A stretch of DNA of 64,000 nucleotides, from assembly GCF_011420305.2 (NCBI RefSeq), contig NZ_CP061769.1:3645001-3709000 (forward strand), given 5' to 3'. The notes under the pieces are model-generated. The model worked only from the letters and a program-made list of their open reading frames with translations, searched no databases and was not told where the DNA came from. The stretch is from Nocardioides ochotonae (GTDB taxonomy: Bacteria > Actinomycetota > Actinomycetes > Propionibacteriales > Nocardioidaceae). A program made the position numbers and the translations under genes. Below are positions 8,221 through 17,225 of this stretch, in pieces. Each line of letters begins with the position of its first letter. Within the stretch, counting starts at the first letter, position 1.

Positions 8221-8430
8221 ATGGGATTCCTGGACGATGCCAAGGCCAAGCTGGGCGATGCGGTGCACAAGCACGGGGACAAGATCTCCGGCGGCATCGA
8301 CAAGGCCGCCCAAACGATCGACCGGCGCACCGGCGGCAAGCACGCCGACAAGCTCGACTCCGGAGCGGCGAAGGCCAAGGACGCGCTCCGCCGGCTGGAC
8401 CGCCCCGACGGTGAGGGTGGGGCGCGATGA
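8221..8430 (+). CDS. MT0933/Rv0909-like antitoxin family protein
   Basis: A 69-residue Lys/Asp-rich helical protein, MGFLDDAKAKLGDAVHKHGD..., matching the actinobacterial antitoxin family named after Mycobacterium MT0933 (Rv0909). In Mycobacterium the partner toxin is an adjacent SRPBCC-fold protein; none is visible here. The ATG was chosen because AGGAGA lies a few bases upstream; an earlier in-frame ATG has no such site. It is the first gene of a five-gene cluster and overlaps the next by ATGA. Many family members outside Mycobacterium are orphans, so an antitoxin role here is uncertain. Confidence 0.75.
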   Translation: MGFLDDAKAKLGDAVHKHGDKISGGIDKAAQTIDRRTGGKHADKLDSGAAKAKDALRRLDRPDGEGGAR

Positions 8431-8624
8431 GCGACCTGTCCCCCGAGGTGCCCGAGGAGGTCGTGGCCGAGGAGGCCGCCACGGCGGAGGGTCCCGACGC
8501 CGAGGAGTACCTCCCCGATGAGGACGCGCGGATCTCCCCCGACACCGGCACGGTCTACGAGCCCGACGGCGAGCCCGCGGAGACCCCGCAGGACCTCGTC
8601 GCCGAGGAGACGGACGAGGAGTGA
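8427..8624 (+). CDS. Small, very acidic protein, unknown
   Basis: A 65-residue protein with, by my count, 24 Asp/Glu and one Arg. It has no predicted fold, Cys or hydrophobic segment, so it is almost certainly disordered. Both ends overlap neighbours by four bases: ATGA with the antitoxin-like gene and GTGA with the NUDIX gene. This is strong evidence that it is translated. I recognise no family. Confidence 0.65.
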   Translation: MSDLSPEVPEEVVAEEAATAEGPDAEEYLPDEDARISPDTGTVYEPDGEPAETPQDLVAEETDEE

Positions 8625-9106
8625 GCGCACCGCCGGGCGAGCGCCACCTGCTCGTGCCGGCGGCGTACGTCCTCCTCCTGCGCGAGGGCGCCGACGGACC
8701 GGAGGTGCTGCTCCAGCTGCGCCGCGGCACCGGCTTCATGGACGAGCACTGGGCGGCGGGCGCCGCCGGCCACGTGGAGCACGGCGAGACGGCGTACGAC
8801 GCCGCCCGGCGCGAGGCGGCCGAGGAGATCGGCGTCGACGGCCTGGACCTGGCGTTCCTCACCACGGTGCAGCGCACCGGCGGCGGGGAGCCGATCGGCG
8901 AGCGGGTCGACTTCTTCTTCACCGCGCGCTCCTGGCGCGGCACGCCCCGGGTGCGGGAGCCACAGCGCTGTGCCGCGCTGCGCTGGTTCCCCCTGGCGGC
9001 ACTGCCCGACCCGGTGGTCCCCCACGAGCGGGTGGTGTTGGAGGCGATCGCGTCGGGTACCGCCCCTCCTTACCTGACCCTCGGCTTCGAAGGGAGCACT
9101 GCATGA
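8621..9106 (+). CDS. NUDIX hydrolase (paralogue 2)
   Basis: A 161-residue NUDIX enzyme starting at a GTG embedded in the preceding stop (GTGA). The box GHVEHGETAYDAARREAAEE-IGV is intact. It shares long identical blocks with the enzyme at 6608-7111, for example GETAYDAARREA, RVDFFFTA, LRWFPLAALP and PVVPHER, so duplication is recent enough for both to keep similar substrates. Its position inside a cluster of acidic proteins with coupled translation sets it apart from its copy. Confidence 0.9.
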   Translation: MSAPPGERHLLVPAAYVLLLREGADGPEVLLQLRRGTGFMDEHWAAGAAGHVEHGETAYDAARREAAEEIGVDGLDLAFLTTVQRTGGGEPIGERVDFFFTARSWRGTPRVREPQRCAALRWFPLAALPDPVVPHERVVLEAIASGTAPPYLTLGFEGSTA

Positions 9107-9354
9107 GCAACGACGAGGTCGACCTCGGCCCCAAGCCCGACCCGGTGATCGAGCCCGGCGAGCCCAACCCCGGGGGCGCGGACGCGCTGCCGGAGGAGCA
9201 CAGCACCGTGCCCGCCGACCTGTCGCTGGAGGACAACCCGGCCGTCGACACCGCCACCGCCCCGGACCCGCTCCAGGAGGGCGAGGACACCAGCACCGAG
9301 GCGACACGCGACGACAAGGACCCCACCCCGGCCGAGGAGGAGTCCCCGGCATGA
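9103..9354 (+). CDS. Acidic protein of 83 residues, unknown
   Basis: Starts MSNDEVDLGPKPDPVIEPGE and contains about 24 Asp/Glu against three Lys/Arg by my count, plus many Pro. It is likely fully disordered and cytosolic. The start overlaps the NUDIX stop by ATGA and its own stop overlaps the next start by ATGA. No family recognised. Confidence 0.62.
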   Translation: MSNDEVDLGPKPDPVIEPGEPNPGGADALPEEHSTVPADLSLEDNPAVDTATAPDPLQEGEDTSTEATRDDKDPTPAEEESPA

Positions 9355-9683
9355 GCGAGCCCGGCCCCGCCCCCGACTCGGACCCCGACCTGGCCAGCCC
9401 CGACCCGACGCACGACCGCGACGGGGACATGGGCGTGAGCAGCGAGCGCGTCGGCCCCACCGGACCCGGCCAGACCGCGCGCACCGGCGAGCGGGACGTC
9501 ACCACGGGCGCGGGGCCCGGCGGCGTACCGGCGGTCGGGCCCGAGGACGAGCCGGACCCCGAGGAGGTCGCGCCCCCGGAGCAGTCGGCCGGCGGCCGCG
9601 AGGAGAACCCGGCCGGACTGCACCCCAAGGCCGGCTACCCCAGCGCCGACCCGCGTTCGGCGGACGAGCCGTACCAGCCCTGA
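9351..9683 (+). CDS. Acidic Pro/Gly-rich protein, unknown
   Basis: The last gene of the overlapping cluster, 110 residues, low complexity, rich in Asp, Glu, Pro and Gly, ending HPKAGYPSADPRSADEPYQP. No signal peptide or membrane segment. Coupled to the previous gene by ATGA. About 130 bases then separate it from the metalloprotease; that gap is locally AT-rich and probably holds the protease promoter. Confidence 0.6.
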   Translation: MSEPGPAPDSDPDLASPDPTHDRDGDMGVSSERVGPTGPGQTARTGERDVTTGAGPGGVPAVGPEDEPDPEEVAPPEQSAGGREENPAGLHPKAGYPSADPRSADEPYQP

Positions 9684-9816
9684 TCCGGGCCGCGCACCCC
9701 TCACACGCGACACTCCGTAAGACGAAGTACTAAAAACTCGCAGCCTCCGTTTAAAGTGGCCTCCTCAAACCACTCTGCGTGCTCTCGGGAGTGCGCCCGT
9801 TCACGGAGGACTGCAC

Positions 9817-12800
9817 GTGCACTCCCTGCCCCATTCCCGGCGCCGGCGCGCCCTCAGGCTGGGCGCGACCTTCGCGCTCGGTAGCGCCCTGGTGCTCAGC
9901 ACCCTCGGCGCCATGCCCAGCGCCCAGGCCGTCCCCTCACCGAGCACCCCTGCCGCCCAGGACGGCACGGGCGCCGGCGAGGGGCCGGACCTGTCCGACC
10001 TGCTCGCCGAGCCGACCCCCGCCCCGGAGGCGCTCGAGCTGCTCGACCGCCCCTCGCTGCGCGACGTCGCCGAGCACAACGACCTCTCCGTCGCCGAGCT
10101 GCGTCACAACCTCGCCACGCACGACACCTTGCAGGTGACGCCGCAGGGCGACCTGCTGTTCGTCGACCCCGCCGCCCCGGCACACCTGCGCGACGCGTCC
10201 ACGAACCCGGACGACCACGACCACGACATCGACGGCGACCAGGACCAGGGCCCCGAGGTCGCCGCCATCCCGCGCAACATCGACGTCAAGGACGCGTTCA
10301 ACCTCAACTCGCTGCCCGGGGCGGGCGCGACGATCTACCTCGACTTCGACGGCGTCGAGATCTCCTCCTCCTACGGCTCGAGGTGGCAGGAGAGCTACGG
10401 GGTCTCCGGCAGCGTCCCCGGCTGGGACCCGAAGAACAACGGCGCGGCGTTCAACGACGACGAGAAGCGCGCCGTGATCGAGGTCTGGCAGCGCGTCGCC
10501 GAGGACTTCCACCCCTTCAACGTCAACGTCACCACGGTCGCCCCCGCCAACCTGCTCACCTTCCCCGGCTACCACGCGGTGATCACCGGCAACCAGGCCG
10601 CGCACAAGGCGCTGTGCGACGAGGGCTGCGGCGGCATCGCCTACGTCGGGGTCGACCCGTCCCGGAACCAGTTCAAGCCGGCCTGGACCCTCACCCGTGG
10701 GTCGGGGAACTCCGCGGCCAACGTGGCCGAGGTGACCAGCCACGAGATCGGCCACAACCTCGGCCTGTACCACCACGGCAAGGGCAGCACGGAGTACTAC
10801 GCCGGCCACAGCGGCTGGGCACCCATCATGGGCGACAGCTACGGCAAGGAACACACCCGGTGGGCGAACGGCGCCTGGCCGGATGCCACCCAGCCCAAGC
10901 AGGACGACCTGGCGATCATCCGCGGGCGGCTCGGCTCGCGCGCGGACGGCGGGCCGGAGAACTGGCAGGACGCGCGGTGGACGCGTACCGCCGCGATCCG
11001 CGGCGAGGACGGTCACCACGAGACCCGGGACATCGACATCTTCCAGCTGGGGACCTGTCAGGGCGACGTGAAGGTCCGCGTCAACATCGCCCCCAAGGGC
11101 TCGAACACCGACACCCGGATCGGGGTGACCAACGCCGTCGGAGACGACGTCTACGAGCACGCCCCGACGAGCCGCGAGGACGTCGACACCACGGTCAAGG
11201 GCCTGCCGAGAGACACGTACTACCTGAAGGTCATGACCGACGCCAGGGGCGAGTACCAGAACGACTACGGCGTGCTGGGCTACTACGACTGGAGCGTCAC
11301 CGGGTGTGACGGCGTACCGGTCACGACCCCGCCGCTGCAGCCGACCGCGGTCACGCACAGCTTCGACCCCGCGACCCGGAACCTGACGGTCACCTGGCAG
11401 CCCCCCGCCGAGAACGGCGGGCACCCTGTCACCGGCTACACCGTCGGCGAACAGCTCGGCAAGATGCCGACGATCCGGCTCGACGCCTCGGCGCGGCGAC
11501 ACACCTTCACCGACGTCCCGGCCGGGGACCTGAAGGTCTACGTCAACGCCAACAACGCCCTCGGCGACGGCCAGGTGGCCGGGACGACCTTCAGGTCCCC
11601 GGCGCCGGCCACGACCACCACGGCGCTCACGGCCACCTACGGCGACGCCGCCAGGACGGTGAGCCTGCGCACCCGGGTCACCTCCAGCACCACGACGGCC
11701 CAGGGCACCGTGCGGGTCACGGCCGGTGGTCGCGAGCTCGCGACGCCCGTCGCGCTGATGGGGGGCGAGGCGACCGTGACGGTGCCCTACGAGGACGTCC
11801 TCGGCACCGAGCTGACGGCGGAGTACGTCCCCGCGGACAAGCGCTGGAACCCGTCACGCACCGCCACCGCGACGACGCCGCAGACCGCCCCGTCGACGGT
11901 GCGCGACCTCGCCCTCGGCCTGGACCAGGACACCCGCGAGGTCACCGCGACCTGGCGCGCGCCCGAGCACAACGGCGGCTCGGCCGTCACGGCGTACCGC
12001 GTGACCGCGGGCGGTGCCACCCACACCGTCGCGGCGCCGGCCACCTCGCACACCCTCCCCGCCGGGACCGGCACGTTCGGCGTCGAGGTCCAGGCCGTGA
12101 ACGCGCGGGGCGCCTCCACGCCCGCCCGCGCCGAGCTCAAGGTCCCCGCTCCGACGGCGAGCCGCACGACGATGACCGCCGCCACCCGCGGGCGCACGGT
12201 GACCCTGGAGGTCACCACCCGGTCCAGCACGGACGACGCCCTGGTCGACGGCCAGGTGACCGTGCGGCGCGGGAACACGCCGCTCGGCACCGCGACGACG
12301 ACCCGCGGCGTCGCGCAGCTCACGCTCACCGACCAGCCGCTCGGCCGGCAGACCTACGTCGCGGTCGTCGTGCCCACGAGCAAGCGGTGGAGCCAGTCGT
12401 CGGCCGAGGCCTCGGCCGACGTCATGGTCGAGCCCGGCGCCCCGCGTGCGCTGACGGCGGACTTCGAGCCGCGGGACCGGTCGGCCCGCGTCGTCTGGGA
12501 GGCGCCCGTCTCCGACGGCGGCACCCCGGTCACCGGCTACCGTCTCACGCTCGGCGACCTCACCGAGGAGGTCTCGGGCGACATCACCGAGGCCGTCCTC
12601 GACGTCGAGGGTCTCGCCCCCGGCGAGCACGAGGTCTCGGTCGTGGCGCTGAACGCGAAGGGCGCCTCGAGCGCGGCGACGGCCACCCTGGTCCTCAGCC
12701 CCGTCTCCGACACCGGCGTCGCCCTGACCTCGACGACACTCGGCCGCGCGGTCACGCTGAGCGCCACGGTCACCGGTGACCCTGCCCCGGAGGGCAGCGT

Positions 12801-13290
12801 CGAGTTCCGTGACGGCGCCACCGTCCTGGGCACGGTCGCCGTGACGGACGGCGTCGCGACGCTGCAGGTCGACCGGGCGCCCCTGGGCAGGCGGAGCTAC
12901 ACCGCCGCGTTCGTCCCGGCCGACCGCCGGTGGGACCCCGCCACCAGCGAAGCGGTCAGCGCCACCAGCGCCAAGCTGGCGGCGAGCCTCAAGGTCGCCG
13001 TCACCGCGAAGACGGTCCGGCTCGGCAAGCGACCGACGGTCACCGCGACCCTCACCGTCCGCGGCCTGACCGGCGCGGCCACGAACGGCCCGGTGACGGT
13101 CAAGCTCGGCAAGAAGACCGTCCAGGCCCGCCTGGTCGACGGCCGCGCCGTCGTACGGCTGCCGAAGCTGAAGAAAGCGTTCTTCACCGCCAAGCAGCTG
13201 CGGACGAAGGCGCCGTTCAAGGTCACCTACCTCGGCAACGAGGACGTCGCCACCGCCACCCTCACCCGCAAGGTGAAGGTCAAGCAGTGA
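9817..13290 (+). CDS. Secreted metzincin-like metalloprotease with Fn3/Ig modules
   Basis: A 1157-residue exported protein. Residues 1-38 are a signal peptide (RRRRALRLGATFALGSALVL, cut after AQA). A propeptide-like region follows. The zinc site is HEIGHNLGLYHHG (His309, Glu310, His313, His319) and a Met-turn-like PIMGDSY has Met338, as in metzincins. From about residue 505 three successive modules of about 183 residues each pair a fibronectin type III domain (WxPPxxNGGxPVTxY type) with an Ig-like repeat (FVPADRRWDPATS type). A basic beta-rich domain ends the protein. The GTG start is supported by GGAGGA six bases upstream. Likely substrates are proteins or cell-surface polymers; unknown. Confidence 0.88.
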   Translation: MHSLPHSRRRRALRLGATFALGSALVLSTLGAMPSAQAVPSPSTPAAQDGTGAGEGPDLSDLLAEPTPAPEALELLDRPSLRDVAEHNDLSVAELRHNLATHDTLQVTPQGDLLFVDPAAPAHLRDASTNPDDHDHDIDGDQDQGPEVAAIPRNIDVKDAFNLNSLPGAGATIYLDFDGVEISSSYGSRWQESYGVSGSVPGWDPKNNGAAFNDDEKRAVIEVWQRVAEDFHPFNVNVTTVAPANLLTFPGYHAVITGNQAAHKALCDEGCGGIAYVGVDPSRNQFKPAWTLTRGSGNSAANVAEVTSHEIGHNLGLYHHGKGSTEYYAGHSGWAPIMGDSYGKEHTRWANGAWPDATQPKQDDLAIIRGRLGSRADGGPENWQDARWTRTAAIRGEDGHHETRDIDIFQLGTCQGDVKVRVNIAPKGSNTDTRIGVTNAVGDDVYEHAPTSREDVDTTVKGLPRDTYYLKVMTDARGEYQNDYGVLGYYDWSVTGCDGVPVTTPPLQPTAVTHSFDPATRNLTVTWQPPAENGGHPVTGYTVGEQLGKMPTIRLDASARRHTFTDVPAGDLKVYVNANNALGDGQVAGTTFRSPAPATTTTALTATYGDAARTVSLRTRVTSSTTTAQGTVRVTAGGRELATPVALMGGEATVTVPYEDVLGTELTAEYVPADKRWNPSRTATATTPQTAPSTVRDLALGLDQDTREVTATWRAPEHNGGSAVTAYRVTAGGATHTVAAPATSHTLPAGTGTFGVEVQAVNARGASTPARAELKVPAPTASRTTMTAATRGRTVTLEVTTRSSTDDALVDGQVTVRRGNTPLGTATTTRGVAQLTLTDQPLGRQTYVAVVVPTSKRWSQSSAEASADVMVEPGAPRALTADFEPRDRSARVVWEAPVSDGGTPVTGYRLTLGDLTEEVSGDITEAVLDVEGLAPGEHEVSVVALNAKGASSAATATLVLSPVSDTGVALTSTTLGRAVTLSATVTGDPAPEGSVEFRDGATVLGTVAVTDGVATLQVDRAPLGRRSYTAAFVPADRRWDPATSEAVSATSAKLAASLKVAVTAKTVRLGKRPTVTATLTVRGLTGAATNGPVTVKLGKKTVQARLVDGRAVVRLPKLKKAFFTAKQLRTKAPFKVTYLGNEDVATATLTRKVKVKQ

Positions 13291-13306
13291 GCTGACTCGT
13301 CCGGCG

Positions 13307-13347
13307 CACCGGAGCCCCTCTCGACCTGGTCGAGGGGGGCTCCGGTG
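13307..13347. terminator. Strong hairpin between convergent genes
   Basis: Two 20-base arms starting CACCGGAGCCCC pair with one G-U wobble around a very short loop, directly after the metalloprotease stop and before the end of miaB, which is transcribed toward it. No long T-run follows, as is common in GC-rich actinobacteria. It can stop transcription from both sides. Confidence 0.75.
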
Positions 13348-13378
13348 TCTGCGGGGTGGGTCCGGCTTCCGCGGCCGG

Positions 13379-14866
13379 TCAGACGCCGCAGGCGGGCGCG
13401 TCCGGCAGCGGGGCCGGGACACCGATCGTGGGCATGCCCAGAGCGACACCGGACTGCTGCGGCGCGGCGGTGCGCGCCTCCCAGGCGTCGCCCGAGCGCG
13501 TGCGTCGTACGCCGAGGACCGGGCCGTCGGCGACCAGGTGGTGCGGGGCGGCGTAGGTGACCTCGACGGTGACCATGTCCCCGGGGCGCACGGAGTCGGC
13601 GTCCACGCGGGAGAAGTCGGCCGCGAAGTGCACGAGCCGGTTGTCCGGCGCCCGGCCGGACAGCCGCGCGGTGGCGGCGTCCTTGCGGCCCTCACCCTCG
13701 GCGACCATCAGCTCGACGGTGCGCCCGACGATCCTCTTGTTCTCCTCCCACGCGACCTCGTTGACCAGGTCGGCCAGGCGGAGGTAGCGGTCCTTGACCA
13801 CGTCGGCCGGCACCTGGTCGGGCAGGTCGGCGGCGGGGGTGCTGGGGCGCTTGGAGTACTGGAAGGTGAAGGCGCTGGAGAAGCGCGACTCGCGCACCAC
13901 CCGCATCGTCTCGAGGAAGTCCTCCTCGGTCTCGCCGGGGAAGCCGACGATGATGTCGGTGGTGATCGCGGCGTCCGGCATCGCGGCGCGGACCCGCTCG
14001 ATGATGCCGAGGAACTTCGAGGAGCGGTAGGAGCGGCGCATCGCGCGCAGCAGCCGGTCGGAGCCGGACTGCAGCGGCATGTGCAGGCTCGGCATCACGT
14101 TCGGCGTCTCGGCCATGGCCTCGATGACGTCGTCGGTGAACTCCGCCGGGTGCGGGCTGGTGAAGCGCACCCGCTCCAGGCCCTCGATCTCGCCGCACGC
14201 GCGCAGCAGCTTGGAGAAGGCCTGACGGTCGCCGAACTCCACGCCGTACGCGTTGACGTTCTGGCCCAGCAGGGTGATCTCGCTGACGCCCTCGGCGACG
14301 AGCGCGCGGACCTCGGCGAGGATGTCGCCGGGGCGGCGGTCCTTCTCCTTGCCGCGCAGCGCCGGGACGATGCAGAAGGTGCAGGTGTTGTTGCAGCCGA
14401 CCGAGATCGACACCCAGGCGGCGTACGCCGACTCGCGCTTGGTGGGCAGCGTCGAGGGGAACACGTCGAGGCTCTCCAGGATCTCGACCTGGGCCTCCTC
14501 CTGCACGCGCGCCCGCTCCAGCAGCACCGGCAGCGAGCCGATGTTGTGAGTGCCGAAGACGACGTCGACGTACGGCGCCCGCTCGGTGATCGTGGAGCGG
14601 TCCTTCTGCGCCAGGCAGCCGCCGACGGCGATCTGCATGCCCGGGTTGGCGGCCTTGATCGGCGCGAGGTGGGAGAGGTTGCCGTAGAGCTTGTTGTCCG
14701 CGTTCTCGCGCACGGCGCAGGTGTTGAACACGACCACGTCGGCCTGCTCGCCGGCCGGCGAGGGCAGGTAGCCTGAGTCCTCCAGCAGCCCGGTCAGGCG
14801 CTCGGAGTCGTGGACGTTCATCTGGCACCCGTAGGTGCGGACCTCGTACGTGCGCGCGTTGCTCAT
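13379..14866 (-). CDS. miaB: tRNA-2-methylthio-N6-dimethylallyladenosine synthase
   Basis: Radical SAM enzyme that methylthiolates i6A37 in tRNA made by MiaA. The 495-residue protein has the N-terminal UPF0004 domain with cluster Cys in [27 protein letters not shown] and VGGCLAQKD. The SAM-cluster motif is [20 protein letters not shown]. The TRAM domain lies near residues 380-450. About 45 extra residues follow TRAM (ending [12 protein letters not shown]). The ATG begins [15 protein letters not shown]. It converges on the metalloprotease. Confidence 0.96.
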   Translation of the reverse strand: MSNARTYEVRTYGCQMNVHDSERLTGLLEDSGYLPSPAGEQADVVVFNTCAVRENADNKLYGNLSHLAPIKAANPGMQIAVGGCLAQKDRSTITERAPYVDVVFGTHNIGSLPVLLERARVQEEAQVEILESLDVFPSTLPTKRESAYAAWVSISVGCNNTCTFCIVPALRGKEKDRRPGDILAEVRALVAEGVSEITLLGQNVNAYGVEFGDRQAFSKLLRACGEIEGLERVRFTSPHPAEFTDDVIEAMAETPNVMPSLHMPLQSGSDRLLRAMRRSYRSSKFLGIIERVRAAMPDAAITTDIIVGFPGETEEDFLETMRVVRESRFSSAFTFQYSKRPSTPAADLPDQVPADVVKDRYLRLADLVNEVAWEENKRIVGRTVELMVAEGEGRKDAATARLSGRAPDNRLVHFAADFSRVDADSVRPGDMVTVEVTYAAPHHLVADGPVLGVRRTRSGDAWEARTAAPQQSGVALGMPTIGVPAPLPDAPACGV

Positions 14867-14951
14867 AACCGCTCAAGCCTACGAGCGCCGCCGCCGCTTC
14901 GGCGAACTCCGAGGCACCTACTACTGGTAGGCGCGGCGCTGGCGCAGGGCA

Positions 14952-15021
14952 TGTAATGCGGGGTTACTGACGCTGCACCCACCGCATACGGCGTGTGCAG
15001 CGTCGATAACCCCGCGTTACA
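14952..15021. repeat. Long imperfect inverted repeat
   Basis: Two 27-base arms (14952-14978 and 14995-15021) are reverse complements with three mismatches around a 16-base loop. The left arm begins TGTAATGCGGGGTTACTGAC. It lies in a 181-base gap between the start of miaB and the end of a small minus-strand gene. It is too regular to be chance. It may be a repeated extragenic palindrome, the terminator of the small gene, or a protein-binding site upstream of miaB. Confidence 0.7.
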
Positions 15022-15047
15022 GCTGGTTGCTCGCGCCCGCACCCGGC

Positions 15048-15347
15048 TCAGCCGGCGTACACCGACCCGTCGAAGTTCAGCAGCCCGGCGGACTCCAGCG
15101 CGAGAGCGGTCTCGCTGTTGTCGTCGCCGTCCGCGTGGGTCTCGATGTCGAGGGCGACGACGTCGGCGAGCGGGAGCATGTGGGTCTGGGCGGTCTTGAT
15201 CCCCATGCCCGCCCGGTCGGTCGGCACGCCGTCCTCGAGGAAGAGAAAGCCGTCGCGGATGCCCAGGAACCGCGCGTACTCGTGGACCTCGCGGGTGCCG
15301 TCGGCGCGCCGTACGGACAGGGTGCTGAAGGCATCGTGGGTGCTCAC
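15048..15347 (-). CDS. Hypothetical protein, 99 residues
   Basis: Soluble, slightly acidic protein beginning (V)STHDAFSTLSVRRADGTREVHE and ending LLNFDGSVYAG. The GTG start follows GGAGGA by seven bases, better than any upstream option. Strand-rich pattern (REVHEYARFLGIRDGFLFLED) suggests a small beta-barrel, but I recognise no family. It is divergent from gluA. Confidence 0.6.
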   Translation of the reverse strand: MSTHDAFSTLSVRRADGTREVHEYARFLGIRDGFLFLEDGVPTDRAGMGIKTAQTHMLPLADVVALDIETHADGDDNSETALALESAGLLNFDGSVYAG

Positions 15348-15500
15348 TGGGATATCCTCCCCGAACCGCGGTAGAACGCAGCCGACGACACCGACGAGTG
15401 GACCGGACCGCCCCGCGATCAGGTCACAGTTCGGACACACCTACCCACCTACCCGATCCTCGGGGGTTCACCCCTCCCCCGGCTGGGCACGGAGGAAAAC

Positions 15501-16241
<741 letters not shown>

Positions 16242-16251
16242 AGGAGACAGC

Positions 16252-17154
16252 ATGCGACCTCGCCCGACCCTCCGTAGGTTCACGGCAGCGGCAGCCACCG
16301 CGGTCCTGGCCACGTCCCTCGCGGCCTGCGGCAACGCCGGCAACGACGACACCGACACCCGCGACGTCGACGTCGCGGAGAACGCCGCCGACGAGTTCGA
16401 GGACGGCACGCGGATGAAGGAGCTCGCCGAGGACGGCAAGATCACCATCGGCGTCAAGTACGACCAGCCCGGCCTGGGCTTCAAGGGCGCCACCGACGAC
16501 ATGCCGAAGGGCTTCGACCCGGAGATCGGCAAGATCCTCGCGGGCTCGCTCGGCATCGCGCCGGAGGACATCACGTGGAAGGAGACCATCTCCGACAACC
16601 GTGAGCCGTTCCTCGAGGAGGGCGAGGTCGACCTCGTCATCGCGACGTACTCGATCACCGACGACCGCCGCAAGGTCGTCGGCCAGGCCGGCCCGTACTA
16701 CGTGACCGGCCAGCAGCTCCTGGTCCGCGCCGACAACGACGAGATCAACGGCGTCGAGGACATCAAGGGCATGGAGGTCTGCTCGGTCACCGGCTCGACC
16801 TCGCTCGAGAACGTCAAGAAGGAGGGTGCCAAGCCCCGCGGCTTCGACACCTACTCCGAGTGCGTGGACCAGGTCCTGGACGGCACCGTCGACGCGATGA
16901 CCACCGACGGCTCGATCCTGCTCGGGTACGCCGCCGAGCAGCCCGACGAGCTCAAGGTCGTCGGCGAGCCGTTCTCCGAGGAGCGCTACGGCATCGGCTA
17001 CTCCAAGGACCGCCCCGAGATGTGCCAGTGGATCAACGACACGCTGAAGACGTCCTTCGAGGACGGCTCGTGGGAGGAGGCGTTCGACATCACCCTGGGT
17101 GAGTCCGGCGCCGACGCCCCCGAGCAGCCCGAGCTCGACGACTGCCAGTCCTGA
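16252..17154 (+). CDS. gluB: Glutamate-binding lipoprotein
   Basis: Extracellular solute-binding protein of the importer, anchored by lipid. The lipobox LAAC sits at about residue 24 after a Sec signal, followed by an Asp-rich linker and the SBP family 3 core: GKITIGVKYDQPGLGFKG, VDLVIATYSITDDRRKVV and CSVTGSTSLENVKKEG. 300 residues is the usual length. It starts ten bases after gluA. A strong hairpin follows it, probably setting its expression above that of the permeases. Confidence 0.9.
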   Translation: MRPRPTLRRFTAAAATAVLATSLAACGNAGNDDTDTRDVDVAENAADEFEDGTRMKELAEDGKITIGVKYDQPGLGFKGATDDMPKGFDPEIGKILAGSLGIAPEDITWKETISDNREPFLEEGEVDLVIATYSITDDRRKVVGQAGPYYVTGQQLLVRADNDEINGVEDIKGMEVCSVTGSTSLENVKKEGAKPRGFDTYSECVDQVLDGTVDAMTTDGSILLGYAAEQPDELKVVGEPFSEERYGIGYSKDRPEMCQWINDTLKTSFEDGSWEEAFDITLGESGADAPEQPELDDCQS

Positions 17155-17169
17155 GCTCCGTACGCCACT

Positions 17170-17203
17170 GACCGGCGGGGGCCCTCTCGGGCTCCCGCCG
17201 GTC
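17170..17203 (+). terminator. Intercistronic hairpin gluB/gluC
   Basis: A 15-base-pair stem with one G-U wobble and a TCTC loop (left arm GACCGGCGGGGGCCC) in the 71-base gap between gluB and gluC. No T-tract follows. Such hairpins after binding-protein genes usually protect the upstream message or partly terminate, giving more binding protein than permease. Confidence 0.7.
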
Positions 17204-17225
17204 CTTCACGGAAGGGGACACGCCT

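Noticed and set aside
8221..9683. Toxin-antitoxin module
   Set aside because: Only an antitoxin-family protein is present. NUDIX and acidic proteins are not known toxins, so the label would overstate the evidence.
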